From: Myxocyprinus asiaticus
Lineage: Eukaryota > Chordata > Actinopteri > Cypriniformes > Catostomidae
Direction: 5' to 3'
Assembly: GCF_019703515.2 (NCBI RefSeq)
Contig: NC_059358.1
Span: 46,944,594-47,008,593 of the forward strand
Length of the DNA: 64,000 nucleotides
The position numbers and the translations under genes were made by a program. This document shows positions 1 to 11,830 of this stretch, one piece after another (positions within the stretch are counted from its first letter, which is position 1; the number at the start of each line of letters is the position of its first letter). The notes beneath the pieces are model-generated. The model had not been told where the DNA came from and did no database searches. It was given only the letters and a program-made list of their open reading frames with translations.

Positions 1-777
1 ACCCGATTTTTGGGCTCCTCTGCTCTCACTACCATCAACGGTGGGGCTGCCAGGGGGTACTCGGCAATTCACCAGGTGGATAAGGCGGTTGCAGTGCACT
101 TGTGCCCAAAAAACGCCGTCACCTGGCGGAACTGTCCGAGACTCCCGTCCAGAGCCTGTAGGCTTACGTCGTCACTGGCAACTGAGGCATACGGTGCTGC
201 TGGACAGGCCGCCTCCACCCTGCATGCCATGGCTCTCCAGCAAGTGCACCAAGCCAAGGTGCTGAGAGAATTGCACAAGGGTAGTTCTGACCCGGGGCTG
301 ATGCAGGAGCTGCGCTCGGCAACCGATCTCGCCCTCAGGGCAACGAAGGTCATGGCGCGGTCTCTCGGGCAGACGATGTCCACCCTGGTGGTCCAGGAGC
401 GCCACCTTTGGCTCAACCTGGTCGAGATGAAGGAGACTTGCAAGGTATGATTCCTTGATGCCCCCAACTCCCAGGTTGGCCTATTCAGCGACACCTTCGA
501 GGATTTTGTCCAGCAGTTCTCGACGGTTAAGAAGCAAATGGAGGCTGCCCAGCACATCCTGCCATGGCGCGGATCAAGATCCTGCACCCCATCTGCTCAT
601 CGCCAAGGGCGTCCCCCTGCGGCAGCAACACCGGCTCTGCCGCAGCCCGCTCCAGGAGGCCAGCCCCGGCGTGGAGTCACCCGCAGGAGGCAGACACCAC
701 CCGTCTCTCGGGCCGCCGCTGAGAACCCGAGGAAGCCACCCAGGGAGACGGAGACCCGCTACAGACAGTTGAGCTAA
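1..777 (+). pseudogene. DIRS gag-like protein, 5'-truncated by the window edge
   Basis: A single frame is open from base 1 to the stop at 775-777, broken once by TGA at 448-450. The stop sits where DIRS copy 2 has an Arg codon (KARFLDAP against K-V-stop-FLDAP), so it is probably a CGA to TGA change. Recognisable segments are AAGQAASTLHAMAL, KGSSDPGLMQELRSATDLAL, MSTLVVQERHLWLNLVEM and FLDAPNSQVGLF. The tail is rich in Pro, Arg and Ala, as in gag nucleic-acid-binding tails. The expected role is RNA packaging in a retrotransposon particle. The copy is not functional. Confidence 0.75.
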
Positions 778-1332
778 AGGCACTCTCCTTGAAGACTGCC
801 TTCCTGACTGCGCTCACTTCCATTAACAGGGTAGGGTACCTTAAGGCGTTCTCTGTCGGTGACACATGCCTGAAGTTCGGTCCGGGATACTCTCACATGG
901 TACTGAGACCCTGACCGGGTTATGTGCCCAAGGTTCCCACGACCCCGTTTCAGGATCAGGTGGTGAACCTGCAAGCGCTGCCCCAGGAGGAGGCAGACAG
1001 CCAGCCTTGTCGTTGCTGTGTCCGGTGCATGCTTTAGGTGTCTGTCTGCTTTGGAGGATAGCGGAAAGGGAGTGCTGTCTCCAAACAGGATCTCCCACTG
1101 GGTCATTGACGCCATCGCTTTGGCATATCACACCCAGGACGTGCCGCCCCACTTGGGGCTTCTAGCACACTCTACTAGGAGTGTGGCGGCCTCCTGGGCT
1201 TTGACCAATGGCGCCTCTTTAGCAGACATCTGCAGATTAGCGGGCTGGGCAACACCCAGTACCTTCGTGAGGTTCTACAATCTCCGGGTTGAGCCGGTCT
1301 CGTCCCGTGTTTTGTCAGGTACGAGAAGTTAA
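771..1332 (+). pseudogene. DIRS tyrosine recombinase remnant
   Basis: The N-terminal part lies in one frame from 771 (LKALSLKTAFLTALTS, then PKVPTTPFQDQVVNLQALP) with stops near 908 and 1036. The C-terminal part is open in another frame to 1332. The C-terminal part holds the catalytic signature of tyrosine recombinases: HSTRSVAASWAL (the HxxR box) followed by SLADICRLAGW and the tyrosine in FVRFYNLRVEP. The family integrates circular DIRS cDNA by strand exchange. Frame breaks make this copy inactive, although the HxxR and Tyr residues survive. Confidence 0.8.
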
Positions 1333-1470
1333 GTTGTGGGACAGCTGACCGGGTGTACCGCTTGCGTATAGCGCCTTTCCCCTCCCGGAGGCTAAGATGT
1401 GCACTTTTTACCCCCAGTTGTGTTCACGAAGTCGTGGACCCTGGATGTCCTTCCTCCTTGTAAGTGCTGT

Positions 1471-2016
1471 TGTCATGTATACCAAATAGTAAAAGTAGGA
1501 TTTTTGGTGTAATATTCTTTGTAATAGATTGTTTTTTGCATTTTGGATAACCCGGGACCTTGGAGACACTAAATTGCTACTTTGTCTCCCTTCGGTTTCA
1601 TAGTAATACCTTTTGAATGGTAAATGTAAATTCTTTTTTTCAGTGTTTTCTGCCACCTAGTGGAATCAAACAAAACTTACCATATATAAAAAGAGCATAC
1701 AAGGCTTGAGTTATACACTTTCAAAGACAATTCAAAGAAAAAAAAAAAGAGCCTATTTCTTTGTGTTTATTAAAGTAGTTTGAACACATACAATAACAAT
1801 TATTGATTATTGATAATTATTAATTATACAATAATTAAGTTTCCTTTCAAATGAGACCAAAATGTTTACATTTACTTCACTGTATGTCAGTTTCAGGCAG
1901 AATTCCAAAAAAAAACCCTAAGAGTTGAACAGACCTGAATGCTATGGGCGCTCCAGAGTTAATGAGCCACCAGTCAGCCTATGAAAAGGGAAGAGAAGAA
2001 GCATTAGGTAGGAAGT
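1471..2016. other. AT-rich spacer, no feature recognised
   Basis: AT-rich DNA with an A-run near 1737-1750. I see no coding signature or named repeat. Confidence 0.4.
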
Positions 2017-2529
2017 AGGGATGGGTGAAACCACTTTTTTTTCTCTGTCCAATACCAAGTACTTTTAGGCCAATATCACCGATACCAATACCAATACCTC
2101 TATTAAATTGAATTTTCATGAATTCTTTGGATAAAATTAGTAACTTTAATTTGTTTTTTATATATTTATGGGCCTAAACAGAAAATTATTAGGCTGCTTT
2201 TTTACCCTTTAAAAATTAGTTAGTATATGCCATATATAAAACCTCAAAATTAACCATAGATATTATTATATGGCTACTATTACTAAACCCAAGTTATCAT
2301 ATGGATACTACAATAGTGCTGTAGCAAAACCATGGTTAATTTTATTAAAACCTTGCTTTCTGCAAAAAAAAAAAAAAAAAAAAAAAAAACATGGTTACTA
2401 CAGTTGTGGTTAATACAATATTACTGCAGTAAATCCATGGTAAGTGTTTATAAGGGTACCATTTATTAACCAAGATTACAGAACATTACCAATGTTTTAA
2501 CAACACTGAATTTAAATAAACTTGTAAAG

Positions 2530-4414
2530 CAGTGGCGGGCCGTGCATTAAAAGTCTACGCCTTCAGTGTGAAACATGCCATTAAGAAAACACAGTTTCAC
2601 AATGAATAAGACACTCTATGCATTTGGGCATCATACTTTATGTCGCAGCTAACTAGTAATACCAATTGACAATTTAAAAACACGTCCACGCACGAAAGCC
2701 AGAACTTGAAACGACACTTAATGCTCAAGTAGGCCTAATTTTAACTGCAGCATGATGTGAAATGAATGTCTCCCGAACAGACATTCAAAAATCATAATTT
2801 TTTCATATGAATCTACCAAGGAGTTCTATAATACCTGGAAAAATCTATCTAATAATATTTGCGATTTAAATGTTGCTTTCAATAAATTTTATTTCGTCAG
2901 GGTACACGGTTATGCTGCGTTCCATTCAAGTTGGATGAGGGATATTCCTACCTGATATCTCCGACCATAAATTAATTCCATTCCCTGATATCCGTTAGCT
3001 TAGCAGGGGTTTGACTCTCATTAGAGATGTCTCCTAGCAACCCAACTGATAAACAATGCTGCAACACTAGCATTTGTGCTTCAGGTATACAATTATCAAA
3101 AGAGATTATAATGTTTCTGCAGGCATTTGTTAAACAAGCTTTAATATCATGTAATGTGGAAACAAACTCATTTATCGATATTACTTAATAATGTGAATGT
3201 TTATCGCTTGCTTTGTATATCTCCCTGAGTGTCGACATTTTTGTGTGACATCATGCCCCTATATCTCAGCGAAATCGGAGTTGAGAATTTCTGCACGAGC
3301 CTACAAGTTTTAATTCTGACTTCAAGATGCATTCCATTGCACTTTTCCAAATAGGAAGTTGTAAAATCCGACTTTCTGAGTTTAATGGAACGCAGCACTA
3401 CTTTTCAAAACTTGATCCGACACTGAATTCTCCAGCAGCCTAATTTACACTTAGAAAACGCATGATGTTGCTATAACAATGCAAAAAGCACTTACCAATT
3501 TGCTTGAAGTGAAAATCAGTCCTCCTTTCATGTTTAATAAATTAAGCAATCGCACGATTATGCAGAACATCTCGTGTTTTTAAATCCATGAGGATCTCTT
3601 TCTCAATAGCGATAGCGGCAGTAATGACAGTCGGCTCGTCAGCAAGATCTCGTGCTCTTTGCTTTCAAATTACGTCACTTAAAGCTTGATTGCGTCACAC
3701 AAGGCCAGCTAGAAGGCCTTAACCAGGACATATCCTAAAGATCACATCCACCAAGAACAAATAAATCAATCTGTTTGGCTGATAAATCTGACAGTCTGAC
3801 TTTAGTTGCCCATTAATTTGCACTGTTGAGGGATTCTGTGGAAATTCTGAAGGCCTGACGGGGTGGAGCTCAAACTCACATGCTGCTTTGGGCATGCGAT
3901 TTGGAAGAGTGGAAAGTGATTAAAAATACATAGGCAAAAAGGTGATTGAGAATGAAAGGATGAAAAATATGTATTTATTTGGCACGTTAGGCCAACAGTT
4001 TGTTTGTTTTTTCTGCAGGGGATGAACTCAAATGTTTCCAAACCCAACCTGGTTTAAGGATTTTTTGCAAATCCAAAGATTCTACTTTAGCAGCATTAAA
4101 CACAGTTATCAGACAGAATGGACAGAACACTGCTGTACCACAGATACCTGAAATATACTATAGACATGTTAATACATAAATAGCATTACTAACACATAAT
4201 TGATCTGCCATTTTCAGAAAGCACTGGGTCACATTCTGTCTGCCCTCCTGACTTTTTACACGTAATAGAATGGGCATGCGATTTGGAAGAGTGGAAAGCG
4301 ATTAAAAATACATAGGCAAAAAGATGATTGAGAATGAAAGGATAAAAATTATGTATTTATTTGGCATGTTCGGCCAACAGAGAAGGCTTTGCTGGCCCTG
4401 ATAATTCGCCACTG
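2530..4414. mobile_element. Non-autonomous hAT-like element nested in the outer element
   Basis: It begins CAGTGGCGGGCC and ends CGCCACTG, a short inverted terminal repeat of the CAGTGGCG type. It is flanked by 8-bp near-duplications, TTGTAAAG at 2522-2529 and CTGTAAAG at 4415-4422 (7 of 8 match). An 8-bp duplication is characteristic of hAT transposons. No transposase frame is visible, so it must have been mobilised in trans. It contains a 109-bp direct duplication. Confidence 0.65.
3890..4380 (+). repeat. Pair of 109-bp direct repeats
   Basis: The stretches 3890-3998 and 4272-4380 both start GGGCATGCGATTTGGAAG and end GGCCAACAG. They differ at only a few positions. The spacing is 382 bp start to start. 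They are internal to the hAT-like element and look like a segmental duplication within it. Confidence 0.85.
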
Positions 4415-4829
4415 CTGTAAAGATTGTCAGACAAGCCCATTATAATAAATGTCACGTCTAGGTTTGTCATTACTTAGTGTGAATAACTCCAGATGCTGTT
4501 TTTCTGTCATTACTGCTGCCTCTTTGAATGAGCGCTATGACTAAAAGGGTGAGCGCTGTCTGACTGCCAGTGTATTTTAGCATTTCTGCACGTCAGGATG
4601 AGCGGAAGAAAAAATAGATCCTTTGCCATGCAACAATTCGCTCAAATAATTATTTTCTTTCCACTTCGAAGTTTATGAAACGCACTAATATTCATGTAAT
4701 CTAAACAATAAGATCACTTGTAAAAAAAAAAAAAAAAAAAATCAGAATCAAAAATCGATATTCTTGATACCACATCAGAATCGGAAGTATCAATACTTTA
4801 GTATCAATTTTCACCGTTGCATGTCCCTG

Positions 4830-5484
4830 TTTTGAGGAAATTGTTTGTTCTTATGCTCAAATGTAAGTACTATTCTGAGTACTCTTTCTTTATATATATT
4901 CAAGGTTTGTAAATATGGTTTATTAGCACATTACGGAGCACATGTTTATTGTCTGTTTGTTTGTACGCAGAGGGTTTTTATATATGTGTGAGAAACCAGC
5001 ACAACCGTTATCAAGGCCAGGACTAAAAGGATCAGTTATCTTCAATCTGCTATCTTTATCCATCAATCTTCATTCTTCAGTCATCCATCTCCTATCTACA
5101 ATCATCGTTACTAAACAGCAGTCGCATTGTGGATTACTGTTGGATTACAAATGATTTAACAATACCAAACTTAAGTACTGTTTTATCTCATTCAGCACAC
5201 CAAAGTCTGAGCACATTGTAGCTAAGAGCTACTTATTGCAAAGACTCTTATTTGAGAAAGACTGTGGACTATTTGAGATCCATATTGACTTTGAATGCTT
5301 TATGTTTGTGTTTGTTTGCACTGTTTGTTTATTTATCACACTGCTAATTATCTTTATAAATGGCTAATTCACATGACTCATTGAAAAGTAGAAGTCTCTC
5401 TGGTCCCTCATTTTATATGCAACAGCAAGTAAATTCTCCGGATAGGTGTTACAACATATACTAGCGGAATCTGCCTTTTGCCCC
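4830..5484. other. Unassigned AT-rich sequence
   Basis: No convincing coding region. A short open frame at 4942-5154 lacks any recognisable motif and I do not regard it as a gene. Confidence 0.4.
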
Positions 5485-5930
5485 AATTTTTTTTTATCCC
5501 TTTTTCTCAACAATTTGGAATGCCCAACTCCCACTACTTAGTAGGTCCTCATGGTGGCGCGGTTCCTCGCCTCAATCCAGGTAGCCGAGGATAAGTCTCA
5601 GTTGCTTCCGCTTCTGATACAATCAATCCACGCATCTTACAACGTGGCTCACTGTGTATGACACCGTGGAGACTCACAGCATGTGGAGGCTCATGCTAAC
5701 CTCCGCAATCCATGTACAACTTACCACGCGCCCCATTGAGAGCGAGAACCCCTAATCGCGACCACGAGGAGGTTACCCCAAGTGACTCTACCCTCCCTAG
5801 CAACCGGGCCAATTTGGTTGCTTAGGAGACCTGGCTGGAGTCACTCGGCACGCCCTGGATTTGAAGTCGCGACTCCAGGGGTGGTAGTCAGCGTCAGTAC
5901 TCGCTGAGTTACACAGGCCCCCCTACTTTT
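5485..5930 (-). mobile_element. tRNA-derived SINE, minus orientation
   Basis: Read on the minus strand from about 5930, the head starts GGGGGCCTGTGTAACTCAGC. It carries a diverged A box (TAACTCAGCGAG, around 5902-5913) and a B box-like GACTTCAAATCC at 5857-5868. The T-run near 5490 is the reverse of an A-rich tail. I recognise the body (for example CTCCTAAGCAACCAAATTGG) from an abundant cyprinid SINE. Degenerate promoter boxes suggest an old copy. Confidence 0.7.
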
Positions 5931-6386
5931 TGCCCATTTATGTGCAATAAGTCATTTTGAGACCTTTTTCCCCAATGCAATGAATGTGTATTGGGAGGCT
6001 ATAACTGTTGCACACTTGTGAAGCAAGATCTCAATGAAGACGATCAGCAGTATTTGGACTTATGTCATGGCCACTAAACTCCACAACCCATACTTTCAAC
6101 AAAGTTCAATATCACTTCAAGGGAAGTGGCCAAGTCCTGATGTTAATAAACCAAAGGTATGAGGCTGTGCCCAGCAATGAGTGCAGGTTGCAGATAAAAA
6201 GCCTGAAGACAACGTAATGAAGGTGTGATCAGACTGTGTGATTTCAGCAATCTTTGTATTCAGTCACAAGATGCAATTTTACAATCAGGAAAGTGACAGG
6301 GGCTATGACTGTGATTAAAGGAATAGTTCACCCAAAAACTACTGCCAGGGGAGCGTTCTTCCAAACAATTGCAGCACACTGGACTC
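5931..6386. other. Unassigned sequence before LINE copy 1
   Basis: No gene seen. Around 6316-6341 there is AAAGGAATAGTTCACCCAAA, the terminal motif of a common cyprinid dispersed repeat, directly upstream of the LINE. Confidence 0.4.
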
Positions 6387-6389
6387 AAG

Positions 6390-7457
6390 ATGGCGCAGAG
6401 TATGTCTGCTGCGTTGCGAGCTCCGACACAACATGGCAGTGTTTTGTTTGTTTTGTTCACAATTCTTATGTTTTTTGTCTTGGATGTTGTCTGCCTTATT
6501 GTCTACGACAGACAAACACTTTTGGACATTGGTTCAGCAATTTCACACCGTAAACCTGACTTCAAATTCCTCAATGCCGACCCGCTGTTTACAAACACGC
6601 AAGCGGAGCCCTTTGTTTGGGCTGCACAGCCGCGGAAATGCAGGAGGAAAAGGGGAAAGAGAGCCGGCATTCTCATCAGAGTAAGACGCCGTGCAAATCG
6701 ACCCCCGCTACTCAGTATTCTACTGGCAAATGTTCAGTCTATGGATAACAAGCTCTGCGAGCTGAATGCGCGGATCTCTTTCCAATGAGAGACGAGGGAC
6801 TGCTGCATTATCTGCCTTACAGAAACTTGGATGTCTGTGGAGAATCCAGACTCAGTCATTGAACCCGTGGGGTTCTCCGTGCACCGAGCGGACAGAGCGA
6901 AAGACCTCTCAGGTAAAAGCAGAGGTGGTGGTGTATGTTGTATGATCAACAAATCCTGGTGTAATCAGAGGAACGTACATTCTATCAAGTCTTTCTGCTC
7001 TCCTGATCTGGAATTTCTCATGCTTCTGTGTCGACCATTCTGGCTACCAAGGGAATTCACAGCGGTCATTATCACTGCTGTGTACATCCTGCCACAAGCC
7101 ACCACAGACCGGCACTCAAGGAACTGTATGGGAGTATAAGTGAGCAGGAAACCACGCAGCCTGAGGCCGTGTTCATTGTGACCAGGGACTTTAATAAAGG
7201 CAGTTTCAAATCAGTCGCACCAAAATACCACCAGCACATTAGTTTCAACACACGAGGGGACCGGGTTTTGGACCATTGCTACTCTCCCTTGCGGGATGGC
7301 TACAAATCCCTCCCCCGCCCACCATTTGGCAAATCAGACCACTCTTCCATTCTGCTTCTGCCCGCTTACAGGCAGAAACTGAAACAGGAAGCACCCGCCC
7401 TCAGAATGATCCAGTGCTGGTCGGACCAATCAGACTGTTTTGATCACACGGACTGAG
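6390..7457 (+). pseudogene. LINE endonuclease region, broken
   Basis: This is the N-terminal half of the LINE polyprotein. LLANVQSMDNKLCELNAR is the start of the apurinic-type endonuclease domain, followed by CCIICLTETWMSVENPDS with the catalytic Glu context (TETW) and later the segment RPPFGKSDHSSILL with the conserved SDH motif. Breaks include TGA at 6786-6788 after RISFQ and a frame change around 7090-7140. The domain would nick target DNA to prime reverse transcription. A hydrophobic stretch precedes it (VLFVLFTILMFFVLDVVCLI); I do not know its role. Confidence 0.75.
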
Positions 7458-7459
7458 AG

Positions 7460-8659
7460 ATGTTACGGTCCGCCTCTGATGACGACATCGAGCTTTACGC
7501 TGATAGCGTAATGTGTTTCATCAAAAAGTGCGTGGAGGATGTCGTTCCAACCAGAACAACACAGATCTATCCGAACCAGAAGCCATGGATAAATAGCGAT
7601 GTTCGCCCGGCACTTAATGTGCGGACCTCCGCTTTTAATTCCGGGAATGCGGAGGAGCATAAACAAGCCAGTTATGCCCTCCAAAAAACTATCAGAACAG
7701 CAAAACGTCAGTACAGGAACAAGAATGAAGGACAGTTTAACACCACCAACTCTAGAAGCATGTGGCAGGGAATTAACATCATCACGGACTTTAAAGGGAA
7801 TAAAAACTCCTCCATGAACACCGCTGCCTCTCTCCCGGATGAGCTAAATACTTTTTATGCTCATTTTGAGGGAAATAACACTGCCCTTGCGGAGAGAGCT
7901 CTCGCGGCCGAAGCTACAGAAGTTAGTTCACTCTCCGTCTCTATAGCGGATGTAACCCGATCCTTCCGACGGGTGAATATCCGCAAAGCCGCGGGCCCAG
8001 ACGGCATTCCGGGCAGCGTCATCAGAGCGTGCGCGAACCAGCTGGCTGGTGTTTTTACAGACATTTTCAACCTTTCCCTCTCTTTGTCTGTAGTCCCCAC
8101 ATGCTTTAAAACATCCACCATTGTGCCTGTTCCAAAGCAATCAAAAATAACTTGCTTAAATGACTGGCGTCCTGTTGCTTTCACCCCCATCATCAGCAAA
8201 TGCTTTGAGAGATTAATCAGAGATTACATCTGCTCTGTGCTGCCTCTCTCTCTTGACCCATTGCAGTTTGCTTACCGCAACAACCACTCCACTGATGATG
8301 CCATTGCATCTACAATACACACTGCTCTCTCCCACCTGGAAAAAAAGAACACTTATGTGAGAATGTTGTTTGTAGACTACAGCTCAGCATTCAACACCAT
8401 AGTGCCCTCCAAGCTAGATGAGAAAATCCGGGCTCTGGGTTTAAACAGCTCACTGTGCAGCTGGATCCTGGACTTTCTGTCAAGCAGACACCAGGTGGTT
8501 AGAATAGGCAGCAACATCTCCTCATCACTGACCCTCAACACTGGAGCCCCACAGGACTGTGTTCTCAGCCCACTCCTGTATTCCCTGTACACACATGACT
8601 GTGTGGCAACACATAGCTCCAATGCCATCATTAAGTTGCTGATGACACGACGGTTGTAG
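7460..8659 (+). pseudogene. LINE reverse transcriptase, long open frame ending at the catalytic box
   Basis: A 399-codon frame holds fingers and palm motifs in order: [50 protein letters not shown] with the first catalytic Asp, and [19 protein letters not shown], where copy 2 has GAPQGC. The frame then reads AIIKLLMTRRL and stops. Copy 2 at the same place reads [14 protein letters not shown], so one missing T just before the FADD box throws copy 1 out of frame. The frame has no true terminus here: the C-terminal region continues in another frame. Confidence 0.85.
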
Positions 8660-9297
8660 GTCTGATCACTGACAATGATTAAACAGCCTACAGAGAGGAG
8701 GTGCACACTCTGACACACTGGTGTCAGGAGCACAACCTCTCCCTCAACATCAGTAAGACAAAGGTGCTTGTGGTGGACTTCAGGAGAAAAGACAGAGAAC
8801 ACAGTCCCATCACCATCAATGGAGCACCAGTGGAGAGAGTCAGCAGCTTCAAGTTCCTGGGTGTCCACATCACTGAAGAACTCACATGGTCCAACCACAC
8901 TGAAGTCGTTGTGAAGAAGGCTCATCAGCGCCTCTTCTTCCTGAGACAGCTGAGGAAGTTTGGAATGAACCGCCACATCCTCACACGGTTCTACACCAGC
9001 ACTGTAGAGAGCATCCTGACTGGCTGCATCTCCGCCTGGTACGGCAATAGCACAGCCCACAAACGCAAAGCACTGCAAAGGGTGATGCGAACTGCCAGAC
9101 ACATCATCGGAGGTGAGCTTCCCTCCCTCCAGGAAATATATACGAGGCAGTGTGTGAAAAAAGCTCGGAGGATCATCAGTGCCACCCGAGCCATGGGCTG
9201 TTCTCACTGCTACCATCAGGCAGGTGATATCGCAGCATCAGGACCCGCACCAGCCGACTCCATGATAGCTTCTTCCCCCAAGCAATCAGACTTTTGA
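8660..9297 (+). pseudogene. LINE C-terminal (thumb and beyond) region
   Basis: It continues the reverse transcriptase after the frameshift. Visible motifs are [73 protein letters not shown] and ARHIIGGELPSL. These are the usual post-palm motifs of CR1/L2-type enzymes. The same segments occur in copy 2 (18050-18612). The 3' untranslated region follows to 9762. Confidence 0.8.
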
Positions 9298-9762
9298 ACT
9301 CTTGATCTCCCACGATCAAAATACATCAGCACTGCACTTTATTACTCTCACTCTTATAACTCACACCGGACTGTCATAAATTATATTATTATTATATATA
9401 TTCTCTCTTAACAACTTACTATCAACCGATAGCCTGAATGTCAAGTACAGTACAATACAGCCTACTGTACATTCTATATATACTACTATATATACTTTTT
9501 TATTTTGATTGAATAATGTGTATCTATATTGTGTGTATTGTATACTGTACAGTTTATGTTATTATTTGTATATTGTTGTGTGTAATTATGTGTATATTAG
9601 ACTTTAAATTGTGTTGTGTTAATTTGATGTTATTGTAAATTGGTATATGTCTCATCACTGTCACGACTGCTATATTGATCGGAACTGCACCCAAGAATTT
9701 CACACACCATTGCACTTGTGTATATGGCTGTGTGACAATAAAAGTGATTTGATTTGATTTGA

Positions 9763-9897
9763 AATCACCACAGGACCATTTCGCTTTTGGGCATCAAAAA
9801 TAAAAATAAAAATCCATTAAACTTAATGTTTTTCACCTGGTCTGTTTTAAAAAATATCTGTTCTATATTAGTAGCCTAATATGGTATAATCTATATA
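9763..9897. other. Short spacer between LINE copy 1 and Tc1
   Basis: AT-rich, nothing recognised. Confidence 0.4.
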
Positions 9898-10495
9898 TAC
9901 ACTGGTGACCAGAAGTTTGGAATAATATACAGATTTTGCTCTTATGGAAAAAATAAATTGGTACTTTTATTCACCAAAGTAGCATTCAACTGATTACAAT
10001 GTATAGTCAGAACATTAATAATGTGAAAAATTACTATTACAATAAAAAAAAAAAACTACTTCAAAGTGTTCTCATCAAAAGTGTATCCACGTGCAGCAAT
10101 GACAGCTTTGCAGATCCTTGACAATCTAGCTGTCAGTTTGTCCAGACACTCAGGTGACATTTCACCCCACGCTTCCTGTAGCACTTGCCATAGATGTGGC
10201 TGTCTTGTCGGGCACTTCTCACGCACCTTACAGTCTAATTGATCCCACAAAAGCTCAATGGGGTTAAGATCCATAACACTCTTTTCCAATTATCTGTTGT
10301 CCAATGTCTGTTTATTTGCCCACTCTAACCTTTTCTTTTTGTTTTTCTGTTTCAAAAATGGCTTTTTCTTTGCAATTCTTCTCATAAGGCCTGCACCCCT
10401 GAGTCTTCTCCTTACTGTTGTACATGAAACTGGTGTTGAGCAGGTAGAATTCACTGAAGCTCTCAGCTGAGGACATGTGAGGCTTCTGTTTCACA
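9898..10495 (-). mobile_element. Tc1-like transposon deletion derivative
   Basis: The left end, TACACTGGTGACCAGAAGTT, matches the terminal style of a common fish Tc1 family. The transposase remnant is read on the minus strand. The piece near 10312-10494 is joined directly to the C-terminal piece 10056-10289, so the central catalytic segment is gone. The inverted partner end is not seen near 10500, so the 5' part is also lost. Confidence 0.75.
10056..10494 (-). pseudogene. Tc1-like transposase remnant lacking the catalytic core
   Basis: Two minus-strand segments: upstream FYLLNTSFMYNSKEKTQG and KEKAIFETEKQKEKVRVGK, then MDLNPIELLWDQLDCKV to the end (AVIAARGYTFDEN). LNPIE carries the third acidic residue of the DDE triad. 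The first two Asp motifs (usually W-T/S-DES and QxDNAPxH) are absent because of the internal deletion at about 10285. The intact family enzyme cuts and pastes the element at TA sites. This copy cannot. Confidence 0.75.
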
Positions 10496-10840
10496 ATCTA
10501 GAGACATGCGGACATGTCAACCGACCATCAGTTGAGGTAAATATGTCTCAGATAACACATATGAGCGATATTGTCAATGTGTCATCCATAAGTGGATGCA
10601 CTTTTGTGTTGCCAAGTTGATAGTCTAGAAGCTAATGATAGCATTCCTGATAAATTGCTACTGTAACAATCGTTAGTTTGTAAAAAAGCTATGTAACCTT
10701 AACAGTATTGGCAAGTCTAATAAGGCAAATCTTCAATGTCTGAAACACAGTTAAGCCAATTATCTTAATTTTCAAATTGCTCTTTTTCAGCAAGTTAATG
10801 CTAATGATATGTGGGTTGCTGTGGGAGAGGGTCCAATTTG
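10496..10840. other. Unassigned sequence
   Basis: No gene or named repeat recognised between the Tc1 remnant and the next repeat. Confidence 0.35.
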
Positions 10841-11822
10841 TAGGGCTTTGTCCAAAATCGTTCACTCATTCACTATTTCCTATATAGTGAATGGCAGTGA
10901 GTGCACTATATCTCAGCAGTGAGTGAACGAAATGAGTGAGTGAATTCGGACGCTAATGTATACACCGAGCATCGGAGCTCTGGGGCTGTCGCAGAAACAA
11001 CGTCACGTATGAACTTTTAAAATACCTGGGCCTTATTGTTATGCTTATTAAATAATATATTAATACAATAAATCTTCATCCTGTTTGCCATTTTTAATAA
11101 ATATGTTAATATAAAGAGTAAACACAGTTTATCAAATGTACATAATTGTATTCATTTGTTATACTTTAGTATCTTTAAACTCCAACACAAGCTTGGTAGC
11201 GTTTCTGGGTGCATAGGGCCCTCATTCGACCATAAACAGCACCAAAGTTATCATTACCTACATGTTATAACCGAATATTTAAATCATCTACAGAATTATC
11301 ATTTCCACTGTGCGCAGTCTCCTGAGTTAAAATAATATCACCTCAGTGAATTATTTAGTAAAAAAGAATTCTTCACTTTAATGGCAAAATTCTGTATAAA
11401 ATATGAATAAAAAGTTTAAAAATGTATCTGTATGTTTTGCCTCTCTATATTTTATTATGTTATTTTAATCAAGTATTGATTTGCCAAAAAGTAATTTAAT
11501 ACATTCAGCATGAAATAAAACATTGCAGGAGTGAATGAAGCAGTAAACTGGCATCTCTGTCTCACCCGCTCGCACTCTCTCTCTCTTGCACGTGCTCCCT
11601 CTCCCAGCTCATATGCCTTCCCTGCGGTGGATTATGGGCAATTAACCGTCACTGAGTGTACATCGAGTGTACACTCGAAATTAAAGTGCACTGTGGGTAA
11701 GAATGAGTAAACAAAAGTAGGGACCAAGTGGCTCACTCAGAATTCAGACACTCCTACAAAATGGCAGACACCCAAAATAGTGCACTATATAGTGGAAAGG
11801 GGGAGGTTTCAGACAGCCTAGG
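10841..11822. repeat. MITE-like repeat with CACTATATAGTG near both ends
   Basis: The left end TAGGGCTTTGTCCAAAATCG and the right end GAGGTTTCAGACAGCCTA are imperfect inverse copies. Just inside each lies a short palindromic ATATAGTG/CACTATATAGTG block. No coding frame. The ends suggest a non-autonomous DNA element; I could not identify the target duplication. Confidence 0.4.
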
Positions 11823-11830
11823 ATTAATTT

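Larger units (their letters stand above)
1..1470 (+). mobile_element. DIRS-type tyrosine-recombinase retrotransposon, copy 1, internally deleted
   Basis: The left part encodes a DIRS gag-like protein and the right part the tyrosine recombinase, both on the plus strand. The reverse transcriptase, RNase H and methylase region that should lie between them is missing. The window opens inside the gag, so the left terminal repeat is not visible. The closest relative here is the gag at 27809-29161, which shares the same conserved block (AAGQAAS, HAMALLQ, HKGSSDPGL). The right limit is put where GC-rich DIRS-like sequence changes to AT-rich DNA; no terminal repeat was recognised there. Confidence 0.8.
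2017..4829. mobile_element. Non-autonomous DNA element with GATACC-rich ends (outer element)
   Basis: The left end starts AGGGATGGGTG and runs into a track of CGATACCAATACC. The right end has TCGATATTCTTGATACC and stops at GTTGCATGTCCCTG, which resembles the left end in inverse orientation (AGGGA...). A related left-end track occurs at 22468-22620. No transposase is encoded. The interior is split by the hAT-like element at 2530-4414. A clean target duplication was not found for this outer element, so its limits are approximate. Confidence 0.4.
6387..9762 (+). mobile_element. CR1/L2-like non-LTR retrotransposon, copy 1
   Basis: It opens with AAGATGGCGC and ends with a GTGACAATAAAAGTG motif followed by short GATTT repeats instead of a poly(A) tail, as in CR1/L2-type LINEs. 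It encodes an endonuclease region, a reverse transcriptase and a C-terminal region in three broken frames. A second copy at 15878-19085 has the same start and 3' tail. I assign the clade (CR1/L2 group) from protein motifs and tail style; the exact family is not certain. Confidence 0.85.

Noticed and set aside
8377..9216. 279-codon minus-strand open frame opposite the LINE
   Set aside because: It is the antisense of the LINE reverse transcriptase region. A similar antisense frame opposite copy 2 (17893-18549) confirms the shadow origin.
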